From: Butyrivibrio sp. NC3005
GTDB taxonomy: Bacteria > Bacillota > Clostridia > Lachnospirales > Lachnospiraceae
NCBI RefSeq assembly: GCF_000424545.1
Contig: NZ_AUKC01000039.1
Coordinates: 1 to 38,073, forward strand
Direction: 5' to 3'
Length of the DNA: 38,073 nt
Shown here: positions 1-8,123 of the stretch, one piece after another
How positions within the stretch are numbered: position 1 is the stretch's first letter
Layout: each line of letters begins with the position of its first letter
The notes under the pieces: generated by a model
What the model saw: only the letters and a program-made list of their open reading frames with translations
The model's database searches: none
What the model was told of the DNA's origin: nothing
Translations under genes and position numbers: made by a program

Positions 1-1
1 G

Positions 2-205
2 TTTAAACTACATGATGGTACTGAAGTACAGAGAGATTGGTATTCATCGTTCCTGCTATACTGCTATGATCATATGACGCATGATATAGATAAAAATAAA
101 TGCAATACAAAATTTGAGGAACAATACAACAGAGAAAAAAACTTAATCACTTGGATTAAGGCTAATAAACTTAAAATATTAAACAGTGGAATTAAAATAG
201 CTTAA
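2..205 (+). mobile_element. C-terminal end of IS200/IS605-type TnpB (partial at left edge)
   Basis: An open frame enters from the left edge and ends at TAA 203-205, giving 67 residues. The stretch VQRDWYSSFLLY resembles the C-terminal part of OrfB/TnpB-like proteins, in which an Asp in an RD motif followed by a helix forms the third RuvC catalytic residue. The last residues are basic and lysine-rich. The upstream part, including any zinc finger and the first two RuvC motifs, lies outside the window, so completeness cannot be judged. A transposon-end hairpin follows about 175 bases downstream, the arrangement expected for this family. The family call is from memory of the motif; moderate confidence. 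Confidence 0.55.
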
Positions 206-398
206 CAACTTAATAATCAGGGAGATTGACTGTACTTCCTTGCTTAAAAGCAAAAATTTACCGCTAATGTGGTCGTTGGACTGCTTGGTAATAAAAGTCC
301 TGATTTAAACAGATTTACACTTGTAACTCCAAAGTCTGAAAATGATGTACGATTACAAGCTACACTTGCCAATCAGAACCCCACGGGCTTGCCCGTGG
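206..398 (+). ncRNA. Probable omega-RNA / right-end region of the TnpB element
   Basis: The 193 bases after the tnpB stop carry no convincing gene and end in a perfect 8-bp hairpin with a TT loop (381-388 paired with 391-398, CCACGGGC/GCCCGTGG). This hairpin type is typical of IS200/IS605 right ends. In TnpB systems the 3' end of tnpB and the right end are transcribed as the guide (omega) RNA, with the guide taken from DNA just past the element. By that rule the guide here would start near 400-410. No left end or TnpA can be seen. The RNA itself is inferred. Confidence 0.45.
381..398 (+). repeat. IS200/IS605-type right-end hairpin
   Basis: Perfect inverted repeat with 8-bp arms and a two-base loop, no T-run after it. 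It is GC-rich in an AT-rich context and lies at the expected distance downstream of the tnpB stop, so a transposon end is more likely than a terminator. Confidence 0.55.
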
Positions 399-521
399 AT
401 ACAGTCAGGCAGACAATAAAGGAGTATATCAGTGATTCTAGGGAACTGAGCTAGACAGATCTTCTTTATGAAGTGTTTGCAACATTTATAAGAGTAAACA
501 GTTCATGGAAAGGAGAAGCTT

Positions 522-1235
522 ATGAAATATAAGATTGCTGTTTGCGATGATAATGAGACAGATCAGGCCTATGTCATAGGCTTCCTGAATACATGGGCAC
601 AGCAAAATAACAGAGCAACTGAAGTTCACTCATTCGCTTCGGCGGAGGAATTTCTTTTTCAATATGCCGACGAAAAAGATTATCATGTTTTGATTCTTGA
701 TATTGAAATGGGAAAAATGAATGGGGTGGAGCTTGCCAGAAAACTTCGGATGGGTAACAGCGAGTTGCAAATCGTTTTTGTTACAGGTTTTCCTGATTTT
801 ATAGCAGAAGGATATGATGTTGACGCTATTCATTACTTAATGAAGCCTTTGGAACGAGATAGATTTTATAAAGCTATGGATAAGGCAATAGAGCGTATAA
901 GGTTGGTTGAACCTTATATCATATTGCAGGAAAAGGGCGAGACTCTCAGGCTAAATTTAAGAAATATATTATATGCTGAAGTGTTTTCGCATTCCTGCGT
1001 GATTCATACAACAGGCGGTTCGATTGAACAAAAAGTATCCATAACTGAACTGGAGAAAAGTTTCGGAGAGCAGTTTGTTAGAGTGCATCGTTCTTATCTT
1101 GTCAATCTTGAAAGGGTTAAGCAAATCCGCAAAACAGAAATTGTTTTGGAAAACGATGAAATAGTGCCACTGTCCAGGCGAAAATATAACGAAGTGAATC
1201 TTGCAGTTATCCGGTATTTTAAAGGAAAGATATAA
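522..1235 (+). CDS. LytTR-family response regulator
   Basis: This 237-residue protein has an N-terminal receiver domain (about 1-120) with acidic residues D9-D10, phospho-acceptor D60 in LILDIEM, the switch Thr88 and Lys109 in MKPL. A C-terminal LytTR DNA-binding domain (about 135-235) follows, with the typical FVRVHRSYLVNL stretch. This is the AgrA/VirR architecture: phosphorylation drives binding to direct-repeat promoter sites. The start is ATG 522 behind AAAGGAGAAG. The kinase gene starts 6 bases after its stop, so the two are one transcriptional unit and very likely cognate. The tandem ABC exporters downstream are the probable target. Confidence 0.9.
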   Translation: MKYKIAVCDDNETDQAYVIGFLNTWAQQNNRATEVHSFASAEEFLFQYADEKDYHVLILDIEMGKMNGVELARKLRMGNSELQIVFVTGFPDFIAEGYDVDAIHYLMKPLERDRFYKAMDKAIERIRLVEPYIILQEKGETLRLNLRNILYAEVFSHSCVIHTTGGSIEQKVSITELEKSFGEQFVRVHRSYLVNLERVKQIRKTEIVLENDEIVPLSRRKYNEVNLAVIRYFKGKI

Positions 1236-1241
1236 AAGGCA

Positions 1242-1916
1242 ATGAATTTATTTGATAGGCTATTTGGAAGAATGATAGACAGACGTATCGCTGAATATCA
1301 ATCTGACTTGATTAAAAAACACTGTGAAGAAGTTCAGCATATTTATAAAACTATGCGCGGTTGGAGACATGATTATCATAATCATATTCAGACTTTGCTC
1401 GCTTTGTGCGGGGATGAAGAGAAGACCAGGGAGTATCTATGGAATCTGAATGCTGATCTGACAACTGTAGATACAGTCATAAAGACCGGAAATGTAATTG
1501 TAGATGCAATACTAAACAGTAAAATCTCTGTAATGAACTCAAAAGGTATAGAGGTTAATGCAAAAGCTATTGTTCCTGAAAAACTTTCTGTTTCAGAGAT
1601 AGATTTATGTACAATCATCGGAAATCTTTTAGATAATGCAATGGAAGCAGTAATGCGTGAGGAACAGGATTCCAACAGATTTGTGAGAATATTTGTCGGT
1701 ATCTTGAAAGAGCAGTTATACATATCTGTTTATAATTCTATGAACGGGAAAACCAAAAAGGGCAAAAAGAATCAGTATTTATCGACGAAGGGTGGAGATA
1801 ATCATGGATTTGGACTCTCACGTATTGATTATATAGTAGAAAAGAATAACGGATTTATAAACCGTCAGCATGAGGATGGTGTATTTGCTACAGAAATATT
1901 ATTGCCTATGAATTAA
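1242..1916 (+). CDS. Cytosolic GHKL-type sensor histidine kinase
   Basis: This 224-residue protein has an H-box WRHDYHNH (phospho-acceptor probably H43), an N-box NLLDNAMEA and a G-box GFGLSRI, the AgrC/CitA-like GHKL layout. No hydrophobic segment long enough for a membrane helix is visible. AgrC-type kinases carry six or seven helices before the H-box, whereas here only about 40 residues precede it. It must therefore sense something in the cytosol or rely on a partner, perhaps the neighbouring ABC exporters. The start lies 6 bases after the response regulator, with a purine-rich site at 1221-1229. A terminator follows the stop. Confidence 0.85.
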   Translation: MNLFDRLFGRMIDRRIAEYQSDLIKKHCEEVQHIYKTMRGWRHDYHNHIQTLLALCGDEEKTREYLWNLNADLTTVDTVIKTGNVIVDAILNSKISVMNSKGIEVNAKAIVPEKLSVSEIDLCTIIGNLLDNAMEAVMREEQDSNRFVRIFVGILKEQLYISVYNSMNGKTKKGKKNQYLSTKGGDNHGFGLSRIDYIVEKNNGFINRQHEDGVFATEILLPMN

Positions 1917-1940
1917 ATGCCATTCAGGTGCATATTACGA

Positions 1941-1972
1941 CCACTCGCGAAAAAAACGTGAGTGGCTTTTTA
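1941..1972 (+). terminator. Intrinsic terminator after the kinase gene
   Basis: The 9-bp stem CCACTCGCG/CGTGAGTGG contains one G-U pair, has an A-rich loop and is followed by CTTTTTATTT. It separates the two-component genes from the ABC genes, which then need read-through or a promoter of their own. Confidence 0.8.
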
Positions 1973-2019
1973 TTTGTGGTATATTGAGGCAAGCATAAGA
2001 AATTCGAAAGGACAAAGGG

Positions 2020-3852
2020 ATGAATCAAGATAAAAAGTATACAATCCTGCAAAATCTGGCCTACTGTGTGAGGGTTACAAAAGAAAAGTATCCTCCGCTT
2101 TTGGTATATTGCTCATGCATTATCGCGATAAATGCACTTATTCCGGTGATTACGGCTTTTTTGCCAAAAACAGTAATAGAAATGATTACTGGAAAAAGCC
2201 AAATGATGAATCTGCTATTAGTGACGGCAGCATTTACATTATCTCTGGCTATATTGACAGGCCTGCAGAAGTATTTAGATAAACTGATCTATTGGAACAA
2301 GTTTACAATGAATGACTTTTTCCTGCAGATGGTTTCTCGAAAAGGACTTACGACAGATTACAGGAATCAGGAGAATGAGCATTTCAGAAAATTGCAGAGT
2401 GAAAGCTTTTCAAGCTGCAATGGCAATTTTTCATATTATGCACAGACCTATGATTCGGCAGTGTTATTTTTCTCAAATTTAGCAGGGTTTGTGGCATTTA
2501 CAGGTATTCTGATGAGCCTGAATCCGCTACTGATTTTGTTTTTGTGTGCAACTACGCTTATAAGCTTCATCTTAAACAGAAGATTGTTAAAGTGGGTTGA
2601 TACAAATAACGAGGAAAAAGTCGGATATGAACAACGGATGCAGTATATCATCCGCGCATCAGACGATATTCAGGCAGCTAAGGATATTAGGCTTTACCAT
2701 ATGACTGATTGGATGGATCAGATTTACAAAGAGAACATGACAGGACTTCTTTCCTGGTATCGCAGATACACTGCAAAATTATTTGGAGTATCTGCAGTAG
2801 ACAGCGGCCTGACATTTATCAGAGAGGGAATAACCTATATAGTTTTGATTGGAATGATATGGAAAAATCAGATAACTGTAGCTGAGTTTGTTTTGTATTT
2901 CAATCTGGTTGCCGGTTTTTCAGTTTGGCTTAGCAGTATTCTTGGACAGATGAATAATCTTAAAAGACTAAGCATGGCAATGAACCGTTTCCGTTCTTAT
3001 CTGGAGTATCCAGAGTACTATAAAAGGGAAGATGGAATTCCTGTCGAGAAAACCGATGCTCCGGGAGTGATAACCTTTGAAAATGTTAGCTTTAGCTATA
3101 CTGATGACGGTGAAGCTATTATCAAGGATATGAACCTTAATATAAAAGCCGGAGAGCACCTTGCAATTGTTGGATTAAATGGTGCGGGAAAGACGACGCT
3201 TGCTAAGCTCATCTGTGGGCTGACAGACCCTACCAAAGGCCGGGTATTGTACAATGGAACTGACGTAAAAGACCTTAACCGAATTCAGTACTATAAACTC
3301 TTTGGTGCTGTTTTTCAGGATTACTCTGTTTTGCCGGTAACAATTGAAGAAATTATAGCGGAAGAGACGGAAGAAAAAGCAGATTCAGAACTGGTAGAAA
3401 AATGCTTAAAACAGGCGGGGCTGTGGGAGAAGATATCGGCCCTGGATAATGGAATCAAGACCAAGTTTGACAGAGCATTTTGGGATGATGGTATCAATCT
3501 GTCCGGTGGAGAGATACAAAAGCTACTACTTGCAAGAGCACTGTATAAGCAGGCTCCGGTTGTTATATTGGATGAACCGACAGCAGCGTTGGATCCCATA
3601 GCGGAGAACAATTTATATGAGTCATACGATGAAATCATGAAGAATAAAACTACAGTGTTTATTTCTCACAGATTAGCATCTACACGATTCTGCAATCGTA
3701 TTTTGCTTATAGAAAATGGAAAGATTGTGGAAGAAGGGACTCACGACCAGTTTCTTAAAAAAGGATGCATATACAACAAGCTGTTTGAAACTCAGGCTAA
3801 ATATTATAGAGAAGGAAAGGAGAGCACCGATGAAGATTCAAAAGAGAATTGA
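2020..3852 (+). CDS. ABC exporter half-transporter (membrane domain fused to ATPase)
   Basis: This 610-residue protein has an N-terminal membrane domain (about 25-320, roughly five or six hydrophobic stretches) and a C-terminal ATPase domain. Visible motifs are Walker A GLNGAGKTT (385-393), Q-loop VFQD, signature LSGGE (494-498), Walker B VVILDEP with catalytic Glu519, and the H-loop His550. It belongs to the type IV exporter family (multidrug, peptide or lipid). The second half-transporter overlaps its 3' end, so a heterodimer is likely. Both ATPase sites look complete, unlike heterodimeric exporters with one degenerate site. The start is ATG 2020 behind AAAGGACAAAGGG. The substrate is unknown. 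Confidence 0.88.
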   Translation: MNQDKKYTILQNLAYCVRVTKEKYPPLLVYCSCIIAINALIPVITAFLPKTVIEMITGKSQMMNLLLVTAAFTLSLAILTGLQKYLDKLIYWNKFTMNDFFLQMVSRKGLTTDYRNQENEHFRKLQSESFSSCNGNFSYYAQTYDSAVLFFSNLAGFVAFTGILMSLNPLLILFLCATTLISFILNRRLLKWVDTNNEEKVGYEQRMQYIIRASDDIQAAKDIRLYHMTDWMDQIYKENMTGLLSWYRRYTAKLFGVSAVDSGLTFIREGITYIVLIGMIWKNQITVAEFVLYFNLVAGFSVWLSSILGQMNNLKRLSMAMNRFRSYLEYPEYYKREDGIPVEKTDAPGVITFENVSFSYTDDGEAIIKDMNLNIKAGEHLAIVGLNGAGKTTLAKLICGLTDPTKGRVLYNGTDVKDLNRIQYYKLFGAVFQDYSVLPVTIEEIIAEETEEKADSELVEKCLKQAGLWEKISALDNGIKTKFDRAFWDDGINLSGGEIQKLLLARALYKQAPVVILDEPTAALDPIAENNLYESYDEIMKNKTTVFISHRLASTRFCNRILLIENGKIVEEGTHDQFLKKGCIYNKLFETQAKYYREGKESTDEDSKEN

Positions 3853-5671
3853 GATAACCAAACGCGGTTATGCTCTTTTAAATAAATATGTACCGGGGCT
3901 TGTCAGGGCGAAAACAATCGCAGCTGTGCTCGAAACCTTTTCTCCGTTTGTAACAGTCTGGTTTTCTGCAAGAATTATCAATGAACTAATGAATGACAGG
4001 AGACAGAATGTACTTATCCTTTATGTAATTTTGGTAATAGGAATTCATTTGTTGTTCTCCATGATAAAGAACATAATGGATAAGATCGTCAATGACAAAG
4101 AATCCGGAATGTGGAATTACTTTAATAAGATCTTCTCAGATAAACAAATGAGCATGGACTACGCCATTCTAGAAAATAAAGAGATTCAGAAAATGAGGCA
4201 GAAAGCAGAAGAAAATCTGTTTATGTTTGGAAATGGGTTAGTGCAGCTCATCTGGGATACAACGAGCCTTGTAAAAGTAATAGTTGGAATTGTTGCTTCC
4301 ATCTCCTTGACAGCTTCTCTTTTTATGTCAAAGTCGGGGGACAGTATTATAGATTCTAAGCTTTGGGTACTGGGAATCATTATCGTGCTCGTCTTTTTTG
4401 GGTTTATTAACAACTACCTGACACACAAAGAAAATGTGGTTTTTGAGCAGTGGACCAAGGGAACGGTATGGTATAACAGAGCCTTTATGTTTTATGGACA
4501 TGAGCTATATAACAGTACTGCAAGAGCGAAGGATGTACGAATTTATGGCCAGGAAAAAATCGCTGACAGAGAAATGAAAAAAATGGAAGAGCATAACCGA
4601 AGTGATAATGCATTTCTTAGAAAAATGAGTTTTTGTCAGGGACGGCTCTATTTTGCTCAGGGAATCTGTAACGCATTATGCTACTTGTTCGTGGTTGCTA
4701 AAGCTTCTACGGGAGCTTTTGATGTTGGAAGTATTGTGCAGTACGTAGGTGCACTTACTGAACTTGTGGGATGCGTGGGTTTGCTCACATGGATTTATTC
4801 TGAAAACAAAGTATATACAAGGCATTTGGAAAAACTGTTTGAATATCTTGATATTCCCAATAATAAGTATCAGGGGAAATTACCGGTTCCCAAAGACTAT
4901 TTTTGTGACAATGGTGAGAATGATTATAGTATTGAATTTAAAAATGTTTCCTTCAAATATCCGGGAAGTGATACATATGCTTTAAAGAACATAAATACAA
5001 AACTAAGTATAGGGAAAAAGCAGGCATTTGTAGGAACGAACGGAGCCGGCAAAACTACTTTTGTCAAACTGCTTTGCAGATTGTATGATCCGACGGAAGG
5101 AGAGATACTCCTAAACGGTATTGATATTAAGAAGTACGATTATGAAGAATACTTAAAACTCTTCTCATTTGTTTTTCAGGACTTTAAACTTTTTGCATTT
5201 ACTTTGGGGCAGAACATCGCAGCGGATACAAGTTACGATAAAGAGAAGCTTGAAGAGTGTATGAAAAAAGTATCATTTTACGAAAGATATCAGTCTATGG
5301 AGAATGGACCTGATACATATTTGTATAAAGATATCTCGGAAAATGGAGTGGAAGTATCAGGAGGAGAAGCACAAAAGATTGCTTTGGCCAGAGCTCTTTA
5401 CAAAGGTACGCCTATGATTATTCTTGATGAGCCTACGGCAGCTCTAGACCCTTTGGCTGAGGCACAGGTTTATGAAGACTTCAGTAATATGGTCGAAAAT
5501 AAAACAGCCATATATATCAGTCATAGGTTGTCATCCTGTCAGTTCTGCGATGAAATAACAGTTTTTGATCAGGGACAAATCGTGCAAAAGGGCGCACACT
5601 CTAAGCTGGTAGAAGAAACAGATGGCCAGTATTTCAAACTTTGGAATGCACAGGCACAGTATTATGCATGA
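3830..5671 (+). CDS. Second ABC exporter half-transporter
   Basis: I place the start at ATG 3830, preceded by GAAAGGAGAGCACCG. The frame is open further upstream to 3716 but lacks a ribosome site there and would overlap the first transporter by 137 bases. The 613-residue product has a membrane domain (about 20-330) and an ATPase domain with Walker A GTNGAGKTT (near residue 402), Q-loop VFQD, signature VSGGE (near 507), Walker B MIILDEP and H-loop ISHRL. It overlaps the first half-transporter by 23 bases, so the two are translationally coupled and probably heterodimerise. The VFQD and LDEPTAALDP stretches are nearly identical in both, suggesting an old duplication. The substrate is unknown; export of a peptide or antibiotic fits the LytTR/GHKL neighbours. 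Confidence 0.87.
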   Translation: MKIQKRIEITKRGYALLNKYVPGLVRAKTIAAVLETFSPFVTVWFSARIINELMNDRRQNVLILYVILVIGIHLLFSMIKNIMDKIVNDKESGMWNYFNKIFSDKQMSMDYAILENKEIQKMRQKAEENLFMFGNGLVQLIWDTTSLVKVIVGIVASISLTASLFMSKSGDSIIDSKLWVLGIIIVLVFFGFINNYLTHKENVVFEQWTKGTVWYNRAFMFYGHELYNSTARAKDVRIYGQEKIADREMKKMEEHNRSDNAFLRKMSFCQGRLYFAQGICNALCYLFVVAKASTGAFDVGSIVQYVGALTELVGCVGLLTWIYSENKVYTRHLEKLFEYLDIPNNKYQGKLPVPKDYFCDNGENDYSIEFKNVSFKYPGSDTYALKNINTKLSIGKKQAFVGTNGAGKTTFVKLLCRLYDPTEGEILLNGIDIKKYDYEEYLKLFSFVFQDFKLFAFTLGQNIAADTSYDKEKLEECMKKVSFYERYQSMENGPDTYLYKDISENGVEVSGGEAQKIALARALYKGTPMIILDEPTAALDPLAEAQVYEDFSNMVENKTAIYISHRLSSCQFCDEITVFDQGQIVQKGAHSKLVEETDGQYFKLWNAQAQYYA

Positions 5672-5677
5672 TATGAG

Positions 5678-5845
5678 TGCGCCTATTATAATGTACGTTT
5701 AAGCTTCGGTGAATGGCTTGCGGAGAAAATGAGCGGAGATCTGCTTGATCTCAAAGATGCTCAGAAAAAGAACATGGATTTCTGGCATTCGTGGTTTTGG
5801 ATTACATCACCGGAATCATGCGTGCGGTAGCAGATAAGAAGTTAT
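5678..5845 (+). pseudogene. Frameshifted holin-like remnant
   Basis: Two overlapping frames carry the remnant. The first (5678-5830) reads without a start codon through SFGEWLAEKM and stops at TAG 5828. The second, entered near 5779, reads FVVLDYITGIMRAVADKKL, which closely resembles the core of the toxin-secretion/phage-lysis holin family (Phage_holin_4). Neither frame makes a full holin (normally about 130-150 residues with several membrane helices). The sequence ends in a terminator. The simplest reading is a decayed prophage or lysis gene. The family match rests on one motif. Confidence 0.4.
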
Positions 5846-5848
5846 TGA

Positions 5849-5892
5849 GCCTGCGGGCATTGGGAGAAATCCTGATGCTTGCAGGCTTTTTT
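5849..5892 (+). terminator. Long intrinsic terminator with GAAA loop
   Basis: GCCTGCGGGCAT pairs with ATGCTTGCAGGC through two G-U pairs, and the stem continues inward to a GAAA tetraloop (GGGA/TCCT). Six T residues follow at 5887-5892. The orientation serves the ABC exporter operon. There is no T-run on the opposite strand, so it is not an efficient terminator for the LacI gene. Confidence 0.8.
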
Positions 5893-5900
5893 GCATTTTA

Positions 5901-6953
5901 TTACATCTGTGTTGATTCTCTGTAAATAAGATCAGTCTCTGTATAGGTTATCCTGTAATTGAGATCAGGCTGCTCAATCCTTGAGATTACAAGGTTGGCA
6001 GCTGAATAACCGATTATCTGGCTGTGTATGTGGCTGGTTGAGAGAGAAGGAGACATGATCTTGGACTCGGGGGAATCATCAAAACCGAATATCTTGATAT
6101 CACGTGGACATTCTATTCCCATTCTCTTGAGGCCGGATATCAGATCGAGAGCTACAAAATCGTTGGCACAAATAAAGAGTTCTGGCATTTCTTGAATCTT
6201 CGTAAGAGCTTCGAATAAGTATTCTCTATATTCTAATCCGTGAGGATGAACCTCTGTAAGACAATATTTTTCGTCAAAGTTCAGATTATTGATATACATT
6301 GCCTCCCTAAAGGCTATGAATCTCTCGTAGAAAGAACGGCAATGTGTGACCTGGCCTACAAATCCTATCTTGGTAATTCCCTTTTTGCTCATGTCATTAA
6401 CGATTGTATATATATTGGAAAAATTATCCATTAGCAGAACATCTGCGTTTAATGGTCTCCAGTAGCTTGCAACGGGAGCATCTATCATGAGAACAGGTAA
6501 TCCTAGGCTGCACAACATTTCACAATAGGAGTGATCAAACATTTCGATGCATACAATAGCCTTGGTGTTATCCGGTCTGTATGAGAGAGGAAGAGTTCTT
6601 GACTCTATATTCTGATGATCAACCCGGTGCATTGTCAGGCTATAACCAAGCAGAGAAATTTCATATTGAAATTTATCCAGCATGGTAGAAGCAAAGTGAG
6701 AATTATTAAGGAAATTGCCTGAAAAGAGAGCAATCTCTCCTGAAGCCTTGGGCTGGGAACTGAAAGGATTTGTAATGTCTGAAATGGAATTGGCATAAGA
6801 AAATTGCTTGTATCCCATTTCGATAGCCTTCTCTAAAACTTTCTGTCTGGTAGCTTCAGCTAAAACTCCGGTGTTATTTATAGCCTTGGATACGGTATTT
6901 CTGGATACTCCAAGAGCATCTGCTATATCCTGTAAGGTGACTTTTGCTGGCAT
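5901..6953 (-). CDS. LacI-family transcriptional regulator of the fructan/sucrose locus
   Basis: The 350-residue product starts with an N-terminal helix-turn-helix (VTLQDIADALGVSRNTVSKA), followed by a hinge and a periplasmic-binding-protein-like sugar-sensing domain to the C-terminus. The frame is open to 7040, but that start would sit at the predicted transcription start. I prefer 6953 because it begins just before the HTH and has a GGAG site about 8 bases upstream. It is divergent from the sugar transporter and GH32 genes, so it probably represses them and is relieved by a sugar or sugar phosphate. Its own promoter and candidate operators lie at 7041-7177. Confidence 0.88.
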   Translation of the reverse strand: MPAKVTLQDIADALGVSRNTVSKAINNTGVLAEATRQKVLEKAIEMGYKQFSYANSISDITNPFSSQPKASGEIALFSGNFLNNSHFASTMLDKFQYEISLLGYSLTMHRVDHQNIESRTLPLSYRPDNTKAIVCIEMFDHSYCEMLCSLGLPVLMIDAPVASYWRPLNADVLLMDNFSNIYTIVNDMSKKGITKIGFVGQVTHCRSFYERFIAFREAMYINNLNFDEKYCLTEVHPHGLEYREYLFEALTKIQEMPELFICANDFVALDLISGLKRMGIECPRDIKIFGFDDSPESKIMSPSLSTSHIHSQIIGYSAANLVISRIEQPDLNYRITYTETDLIYRESTQM

Positions 6954-7047
6954 AATGTAGTCTCCACTTTCTAAATAAAATATGAATGTGTCAAAAGATG
7001 GGTATGCCCCAGATAGTAGGTATTTATGACTTTTTGACACCTATCTC

Positions 7048-7076
7048 ATTATAAAATGTAAAAATCAAAGTGTCAA
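7048..7076 (-). promoter_or_regulatory. Sigma-70-type promoter of the LacI gene
   Basis: On the minus strand: TTGACA (7076-7071), a 17-base spacer, then TATAAT (7053-7048), a perfect consensus. The TTGACA overlaps one copy of the CAAATGTAAAA motif, suggesting autoregulation. Confidence 0.75.
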
Positions 7077-7088
7077 ATGTAAAAAATT

Positions 7089-7105
7089 ATTGTGCAAATG
7101 TAAAA
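7089..7105 (+). promoter_or_regulatory. Putative LacI-type operator, upstream copy
   Basis: ATTGTGCAAATGTAAAA, repeated exactly at 7161-7177. This copy lies between the two divergent promoters. An 11-base core, CAAATGTAAAA, also occurs at 7074-7084. Assignment to the divergent LacI protein is by position only. Confidence 0.5.
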
Positions 7106-7113
7106 TAATTATA

Positions 7114-7142
7114 TTGACAGCAGAAAATATAGGTGCTATATT
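7114..7142 (+). promoter_or_regulatory. Sigma-70-type promoter of the fructan operon
   Basis: TTGACA at 7114-7119, a 17-base spacer, then TATATT at 7137-7142. Initiation would fall near 7149. The region just downstream carries a copy of the putative operator, well placed to block initiation or elongation. Confidence 0.75.
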
Positions 7143-7160
7143 TTACATATGCAAATGAGA

Positions 7161-7177
7161 ATTGTGCAAATGTAAAA
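7161..7177 (+). promoter_or_regulatory. Putative LacI-type operator, downstream copy
   Basis: This is the second exact copy of the 17-base motif, 72 bases (about seven helical turns) from the first and just after the forward promoter. A near-inverted partner, TTTTACATATG, overlaps the -10 at 7141-7151. The spacing would allow a loop between two operators. Confidence 0.5.
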
Positions 7178-7191
7178 GTTGGGAGGGTTAC

Positions 7192-8112
7192 ATGAAAACA
7201 AAGGTAAAAGATAATTCGATGCATAACACCCTAGTATATGTTAAACAGCATTGGCAACTATATGTGTTCTTTCTGGGGCCAGCACTGTTACTGACAATAG
7301 TGTTCAGGTACATTCCGATGGGAGGCATTCTGATTGCTTTCCAGAAATACAACCCATTTAAAGGAATATTGGGGAGTGAATGGGTAGGACTTAAGTATTT
7401 CGAACAGTTCTTATCATCACCCGATTTTATGCAATATCTTGCAAATACACTTAAACTGAGTATTTTTGGTCTGTTATGGGGATTTCCAATGCCGATAATA
7501 CTGGCGCTTCTACTTAACAGGATTGCTAGTAGCAGGATTAAGCAGAAGATACAGCTTGTTCTGTATATGCCAAACTTCATATCTGTCATAGTCCTCTGTG
7601 GTATGGTCAGGATTCTTTTATCGGTTACAGGACCATTCAACATGCTTTTGGGAACGAACATCAACTTTTTGACAATCCCTGCAGCATTCAGACCAATCTA
7701 CATCATAAGTGGTATCTGGCAGGGCGCCGGCTGGGCATCAATCATGTACACAGCAGCTCTTTCAAATGCCAGCAAGGAACTCAAAGAGGCAGCACAGATT
7801 GATGGAGCCAATATCTGGCAACAGATCAAGGCAGTAGAGTGGCCGGCTATCAAGGATATGGTAGTTATCCAATTCATCCTTCAGGCAGGAAACATTATGA
7901 GTATCGGCTTTGAAAAGGCCTATGCACTTCAGTCAGATATGAACCTTGCTTCATCTGAGATCATAGCTACTTATGTTTACAAAAAAGGTCTTTTGAATGG
8001 TGATTACAGTTATTCAACAGCGGTTGGATTATTTAATACGATCATAAATGTAATTCTTCTCATAGTGGTTAATAAGGTTGTTGAGAAGCTTAACGATGGT
8101 CAGGGACTATAA
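7192..8112 (+). CDS. CUT1-family sugar ABC permease (LplB/YteP-like)
   Basis: The 306-residue membrane protein has about six hydrophobic segments and the permease EAA-loop EAAQIDGANIWQQIKAVEWP near the C-terminal third. N-terminal features such as FFLGPALLLTIVFRYIPMGG are typical of the LplB/YteP group, which imports oligosaccharides. The start is ATG 7192 behind GGGAGGG; the in-frame upstream codon at 7162 lies in the operator region and lacks a ribosome site. It is the first gene of the operon. The partner permease begins 11 bases downstream. No ATPase gene is present here; such systems usually share an MsmK-like ATPase encoded elsewhere. Confidence 0.9.
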   Translation: MKTKVKDNSMHNTLVYVKQHWQLYVFFLGPALLLTIVFRYIPMGGILIAFQKYNPFKGILGSEWVGLKYFEQFLSSPDFMQYLANTLKLSIFGLLWGFPMPIILALLLNRIASSRIKQKIQLVLYMPNFISVIVLCGMVRILLSVTGPFNMLLGTNINFLTIPAAFRPIYIISGIWQGAGWASIMYTAALSNASKELKEAAQIDGANIWQQIKAVEWPAIKDMVVIQFILQAGNIMSIGFEKAYALQSDMNLASSEIIATYVYKKGLLNGDYSYSTAVGLFNTIINVILLIVVNKVVEKLNDGQGL

Positions 8113-8123
8113 GGGGGAGCGAA

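Noticed and set aside
269..454. Open frame of 61 codons after tnpB
   Set aside because: It runs through the right-end hairpin, has no ATG start or ribosome site and no domain pattern; the region is better explained as the element's RNA and end.
498..506. ACAGTTCAT, a match to the LytTR half-site consensus before the response regulator
   Set aside because: No second half-site lies at the expected spacing and the site falls in the ribosome-binding leader; a chance match in AT-rich DNA is likely.
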